Shown here piece after piece: positions 58,651-64,000 of a stretch of DNA of 64,000 bases (position 1 is the first letter of the stretch; each line of letters begins with the position of its first letter). The position numbers were made by a program, and so were the translations under genes. The DNA comes from Ziziphus jujuba (lineage: Eukaryota; Streptophyta; Magnoliopsida; Rosales; Rhamnaceae): NCBI RefSeq assembly GCF_031755915.1, contig NC_083379.1, forward strand, positions 12,695,501 through 12,759,500, given 5' to 3'. The notes under the pieces were generated by a model. The model saw only the letters and a list, made by a program, of their open reading frames with translations, was not told where the DNA came from and made no database searches.

Positions 58651-60954
58651 ATGGTTGCTCAGGGCTTTACTGTGGATATGAATAAACCACTTGTCTTTCA
58701 GGTAATACCTTGTGGAGAACTATTTTTGGCATTCCTTTGAGCTGAATATGTTATGAGCACTTTGTGGAATTTTATTTTATTTATTATTATCATTTTTTGT
58801 TTCAAAACAAAACTTAATGAATAGGAAAAAAAAAGTATTTGTTACATAAACAGAGGATGAGGTATCCTGGCAATATTGAAATATAAAAAGAAGATATATG
58901 ATAAAAGCAAAACAAAATCTAGCGGTGCATTGTTATAGAAAACCTTTGCCGACATGAGCTTTAAAAGTGGGCATCAATTGACTACTTTAGAAGACTTGCT
59001 CAAAAAGAACTTATGAAATAATGGTCCCAAATGTAGTTACACTAACATCTATATCCATCTAGATGCCTGCAGTTGAGAAATTTTTTGAAGTCTACTTATC
59101 TATGATCTGATATTGAATTCTGATTCATTGTCCCAATTATTATCATTGATGTGGATTGGAAAGAACAGCGGTATTATCTGATTGTTGGAGATAGTACTCA
59201 GCTTATCTGGATTTGCATTCTGTTTTGCACTCTGTAATTAGTTCCACCAATTCTTAGCAGAAATACTTTTTTACCTTTTGCTGCTTCTAGAGGAAACTTA
59301 CATTAGCAGTTTGCTTGTTGCAAATATGTTTGTTGAAAGTTATAATTTCCTTTACTACAAATGTTTTTATGAGGCATTGGTTTTGTCCATCTTGTTCTAG
59401 TTGTAGTTCTTTACGAGCTCCACTTGTATAGTTCCGAATTTATTTCTATCAACCAAATCAAAGCTGGTTTAAGTCCACTTAACTCTATTGATGATCAGAG
59501 TTAGTTTTATTGTTTATTTTAAGTTTGGACAATCTTTCACAGGTCGGTCATCTTGGAGAAGCTTACCAGGATTGGGTGCATCAGCCTATTCCTGGCAAAG
59601 AAAGCCCTCGATTTTTTGAAAGTGATTTCTGGGAGGTATTTTATCTTTCTTTGTACATAACAATCAAACTTCATTCTGTATTCAATGCATTTTAATACAT
59701 ACTAATCTTAAATATAATTTCTTCAAGAATACACAGTGAAGATCATTTCTGATTTATTGCTTCTTGAATTATAGTTCTTGACTCGCACTGCCTGGTGGGT
59801 GATTCCCATCATTTGGCTGCCAGTTGTGTTCTGGTCCATTTCCAAGTCTGTAAAAATGGGCCACACGTATCCACAGATAGCTCTACTGGTGGCGGTTGGT
59901 ATTTTCATCTGGACGTTGCTTGAATACACACTACACCGTTTCCTTTTCCACATCAAAACAAAGAGCTATTGGTTAGTCTCTCTCTCAATTTATCTGCTGT
60001 ATTTTTTATCTCTTCTTTAATGGTGTCTTAATTTGGTTGATATTCCATTAGGGGAAACACCTTGCATTATCTTCTTCATGGCTGCCATCATAAGCACCCT
60101 ATGGACGGCTTGCGTCTTGTTTTTCCTCCTGCTGCAACAGCTATTCTTTTAATACCAGTATGCCTTTAGTCTCTTATTCCTTAATATTAGCAACATCATT
60201 TCTTACTTTTCTTTCCAAGAATATAGTGGATGCTTATTGTGACTGAACATTTATACTAATTGAGGGATTTTTTTTTTTCTTTTTTTTTCTGATTAGTGGA
60301 AATCAGAACTCATCGTCATAGTGAATACTTACTCTAAATGGAAATTGATTATTAGGATTAACTTTATAATGTTCTGATCATATTGAATATCATAGTTGTT
60401 TCATAAGCTTCTATATAATTGATTTCTAAATAAATTTTACCATCAACTTATGGCAGTTCTGGAACTTGGTTAAATTTATTTTCACGCATTCTACATCTCC
60501 TGCTCTGTTTGGAGGTGGTTTATTGGGTTACGTGATGTATGATGTTACACATTACTACCTTCACCATGGTCAGCCATCAATGGAGTTGCAGAGAAATCTT
60601 AAGGTACGAGTAGTAGTAGATTTTTAAAATTGTAAAAAGATATTAAATTTCATTATTTTAATATCAACAAAAAAATTTTGTTTTATCCCTCATAACAAAC
60701 CATGCATTGTATAGTTATTTGGAAAGTCAGTCTTTCATATCACTCTTTATCTTTTTTAAATGCCCCCTTTCTTTAGACCATCTAACCAATTTAGACAGTG
60801 CTAACTCATATAATCGCTGCTCTGTTTTTCACAGAGATACCATTTAAATCATCACTTCCGGATCCAAACTAAAGGCTTTGGAATAACTTCATCGTTGTGG
60901 GATAGGGTGTTTGGAACACTTCCTCAAACAAAAGCTGCTAGTAAAAGCTCGTAA
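58651..60954 (+). CDS. FAH: Fatty acid 2-hydroxylase, copy C
   Basis: Coding exons 58651-58701, 59543-59635, 59775-59971, 60052-60157, 60457-60603 and 60835-60954 (714 nt), giving 237 residues, the usual length of plant FAH proteins. All introns are GT-AG. The start MVAQGFTVDMNKPLVFQ is the typical plant N-terminus and was chosen for that reason. Histidine boxes HRFLFHIKTKSYW, HYLLHGCHHKHPMD, HYYLHHGQPS and YHLNHHFRIQ are complete, and the C-terminal KGFGITSSLWDRVFGTLP is conserved. It is an integral ER membrane enzyme that 2-hydroxylates sphingolipid acyl chains, taking electrons from free cytochrome b5 (family knowledge). It is the most conserved of the three copies, so probably the ancestral, functional one. 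Confidence 0.93.
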
Positions 60955-63900
60955 ATTAATTGCAAGGTTCGCATCTTTAATTGGTTATGACTATAGCTAG
61001 TTTGGGGGCGTTTAAGTATTTTAAGTATATTTTTCTTGGTAAACATTCTTTTTTTCTTCTGTGTCCTCTCTTTAGGCGATAGTATGTTTAAATGATTTAT
61101 TTGATGATTCTCATGTGGCTAGTATCAATTTTGTGGTGCCCTTTTCCTACAAAGAAAAAATTCTGTATAAATTTAATCACTCAAAATCATTTGTTTATTT
61201 AGTAGGAAATATTCTAGTTGGTTTCTTGTACAATGGAGATTTATATGGTTTATTAGGGTAATGAATGTAAACTAATAATATGGTGGTCCACGTATGCATA
61301 TACTTCCTACCTAGTTTTATTCTAATTAGTCAAATGAATTGTGTCATTAAAAAGAATAAATTAGTCGGAAGCTTCACACCTTTTGCTACCTTGATGGAGA
61401 TGAAATAAAACACTATCATGATGCAAGCGGGGTAATCTTTAATTTTGTAAAAATGTTAATGTTGATTTGTAACGTACCCTTGTCAATTTAGTGATCTTAT
61501 CATTATAAAGTATGTACATTGTACGAAAGAAGTTTCGTGTGGCCAATTAATTGTTGCATTCGCAAAAAAAAAAATCTAGAAATTCAGTCACTAGATTTAG
61601 TACTGGCCACAATGTAAACGTCTCCCTAATTGTTTCCATTGTGTATTGTTAAGGATTGTGTTTATTAAAAAGATTATTTAACACTAATTTAATTTTTGAG
61701 CCATGAATTGTCAAGGTCTGCAGCTGAAATAAATTATGGACCAAATCTTTTAAGAGAAACTATTATAACCATCATTAGTGTCAAAATTCAATTGTGGTCA
61801 ATTTGTTTTATTATTATTTTTATTTTTGTAGTCTTTATTCTTCGATGCAAGAGTTGTAACCTTGAATCTTCAGTTTGATTGTCCTATAAATATAAATGTT
61901 AATTAGTTCTTAGTTGCATAATTTTCCAGTGAATATAAGGTGTGGAATACCTTGGAGTGCAAAAGTGAAAACTCATGATGAAACAAATAATTTCGCAAAA
62001 ATTATGATATAATATTAGAGAGTGAATGAGACAGGTCTGTGTTGACTGAGCAATGAACGCCAGTGAGAGAAAGCCAAGCAAACAAGTAGTGGCAAGTTCG
62101 GTCTCATCCTTTTATAGTGATAAAAGTAAGATTTGAGGCATTAAGATGGTTTTTTTTTACTTTTTTTTCTTTTTGGTAATCATTTCAGAAGATGATAGAA
62201 GATAGGGTTGGGGTTTCTTTAATATTTGTTTAGACGACTATAATCGTTATTTACCCAAAAAAAAAAAAAAAAAAAAAAACAAAACAAAAAACAAAGGAAA
62301 AAAGACTATTATAATCGTTAAAACTTGTGGAATTTTTCCCAAATCTAGATATGTTTTTTTTTAATTAATTTATTATAAATTGGGCAAGGGAAGAGATGCT
62401 ATGATTCAAAGCATGAATAAAGACGTTGGTGCTTTATTTTGACCATCCCGGGCTAAATATTTGGTTGAAAAAGAAATTTAGAGGGCAATTTCTTTTTTTT
62501 CTTGCTTAAATAAAAAAGATATCTCCTAGTAGTATCATAGGTATTAGGATATAACTTTTGTATTATATGGTATGCGGCTATCCGAACTAATAATAAAATT
62601 TGTCAAAATTTGAACTTCAACTACTGGATTCCGATGATAAATTTAAAGGGCAATTTTGAACAAAAAAAAAAAAATAGTTATCATATTTTCATGTCAAATA
62701 ATTTATTATTTATTTATAGTGTGTCGTTGTCAAGTCTTTATTGGATTAAAAAAGTTCTTTTTATTAAGTTTCATGGTTTAAAATAACCTGAAGGCATGAA
62801 GGAATAATGTTTGATTCCCAAGAATCAAGATGGGTTTGCCATCTATGGTGATGTTACTTTAAGACAAAAACATAATAGAACTTGATGTATTGTAAACAAC
62901 TATTCAGTTATTTATAATCCAACATTCAAATGAATAATTTTATAAGTTCCACATAATTTATTTTGATATTAAACTGATTATTGATTGTTGGGTTTATATT
63001 GCACTGAACGTGATTAATGGACCGTTGTTCATATCTCATCGTACAACTGTTGTATGGGAATGGAAAAGAAAATTGGTATTCAATCTGCTACTGTTATTAT
63101 AAAAGTCCAGAGAGATCGAGAGATAACAATTATTAACTGAATTTATTTTAACTTATTAAAATAATAATAAACAAAATTAAATGAAAAAGTGGATCTATCA
63201 ATGAGGCAAGTAAAACGGTTCCATGAATAATTTAGTAATGATCATTCATATAAACATTTTTCTTTTTCCAAATACTCTATTGATATAGGGGATTAATTAC
63301 CCAAATTACCCTGCCTTTTACATCATATCACATCATAATATACAATTGGATACCAACCGCAAGTTTGAAGAAATTGACATTGGCCCAAAACTTGCCAAAA
63401 ATGTTGTCGTTGTTGCTGTTGGCTTTTTTTTTTTTTTTTTTGGGTGCAATTGTTAAAAATGTTGATTATAATGGACAAATATTGCTTTTTAGATTAATTA
63501 GATTTATAGGCTGACAAAAATTAAAAAGTGTTATGCCTTGCTTTTTGGCAAAAAAGTGAAAAAGTGCTGGGCCTAGTTAGCTCAGGTGTGGACTGTGGGT
63601 GAAGGCAACTAATGGATAGTTGATCATTCTCTGCAACTGTTTACCAACTTATTTGGTAAATGATATGTCATTTTTTTTTTTTAATAAATATGACATCATT
63701 TTATTAGTTGAGAGAATATATAAATCAAAGTATATAAGTGAATCCGTAAATATTGTAGTAAAATTAAATACAAACCAATAAAATGATTTTACGTTATTTA
63801 CCACATAATTTATAGATATCTTGGTCCCGTAGCATCATTGATTTTTTTTTTTTTTTTTGGGGTTACATTGTTAAACATTTATTCAAATTTTAAATTTTAA

Positions 63901-64000
63901 TTTGTTTATGAAGTAAAAGTATCCAAATAGTTCTTGTAAAGCGGACTACGGTGCTTTCTTATCACGATAACCCTAATCCTGTTGGAGTGCCCTTCAAATA
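60955..64000. other. Downstream flank, no gene seen
   Basis: The copy C 3' UTR is expected in the first few hundred bases; an AATAAA occurs at 61405. The rest is AT-rich, with homopolymer tracts at 62257-62279, 63426-63440 and 63842-63858. No frame resembles a protein family. Confidence 0.45.

Noticed and set aside
1..64000. tRNA or rRNA genes
   Set aside because: No cloverleaf with A and B box spacing and no rRNA segment was recognised by eye; a covariance-model scan would be decisive.

Overview
The window is nuclear DNA of a flowering plant, probably a eudicot. It has AT-rich intergenic DNA, spliced genes with GT-AG introns, several families of LTR retrotransposons, a LINE and an endogenous pararetrovirus. 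There are no operons, CRISPR arrays or bacterial features. I cannot name the species from sequence alone.

Four host genes look intact or nearly so. One is a two-exon germin-like protein on the minus strand (17154-17979). The other three are tandem copies of a sphingolipid fatty acid 2-hydroxylase on the plus strand: copy A at 29650-33080, copy B at 51484-54523 and copy C at 58651-60954. All three share a six-exon coding layout with a separate upstream 5' UTR exon. A and C encode complete proteins of 233 and 237 residues. B is open (232 residues) but has lost conserved residues.

Layout, left to right. 1-6348 is a decayed minus-strand Ty1/copia element whose downstream LTR is cut by the window edge. 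6664-10803 is a minus-strand cysteine-rich receptor-like kinase pseudogene, split by a 2.96-kb solo LTR (7105-10063) and bracketed by two related LTR fragments in opposite orientation. About 11.5-15.3 kb is a 5'-truncated caulimovirid endogenous viral element with protease, reverse transcriptase, RNase H and a second Trp-rich protein, followed by a promoter-like region. Next come the germin-like gene and AT-rich spacer. About 20.9-26.8 kb is a degenerate L1-type LINE ending in poly(A). Hydroxylase copy A follows, with a copia fragment in its first intron. 37075-47288 is a 10.2-kb minus-strand copia element with both LTRs, itself interrupted inside reverse transcriptase by a second solo LTR (39183-42187) of the same family as the first. 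It abuts an orphan B-type cyclin exon. A tandem repeat array near 50 kb precedes hydroxylase copies B and C. The last 3 kb holds no recognisable gene.

The main story is layered insertion: retroelements inside pseudogenes, solo LTRs inside retroelements, and repeat DNA separating members of a tandem gene family whose middle copy is degenerating or diverging. The least explained items are the second protein of the viral element, the G-box cluster in the copia leader, and a GC-richer insert in intron 2 of copy B.
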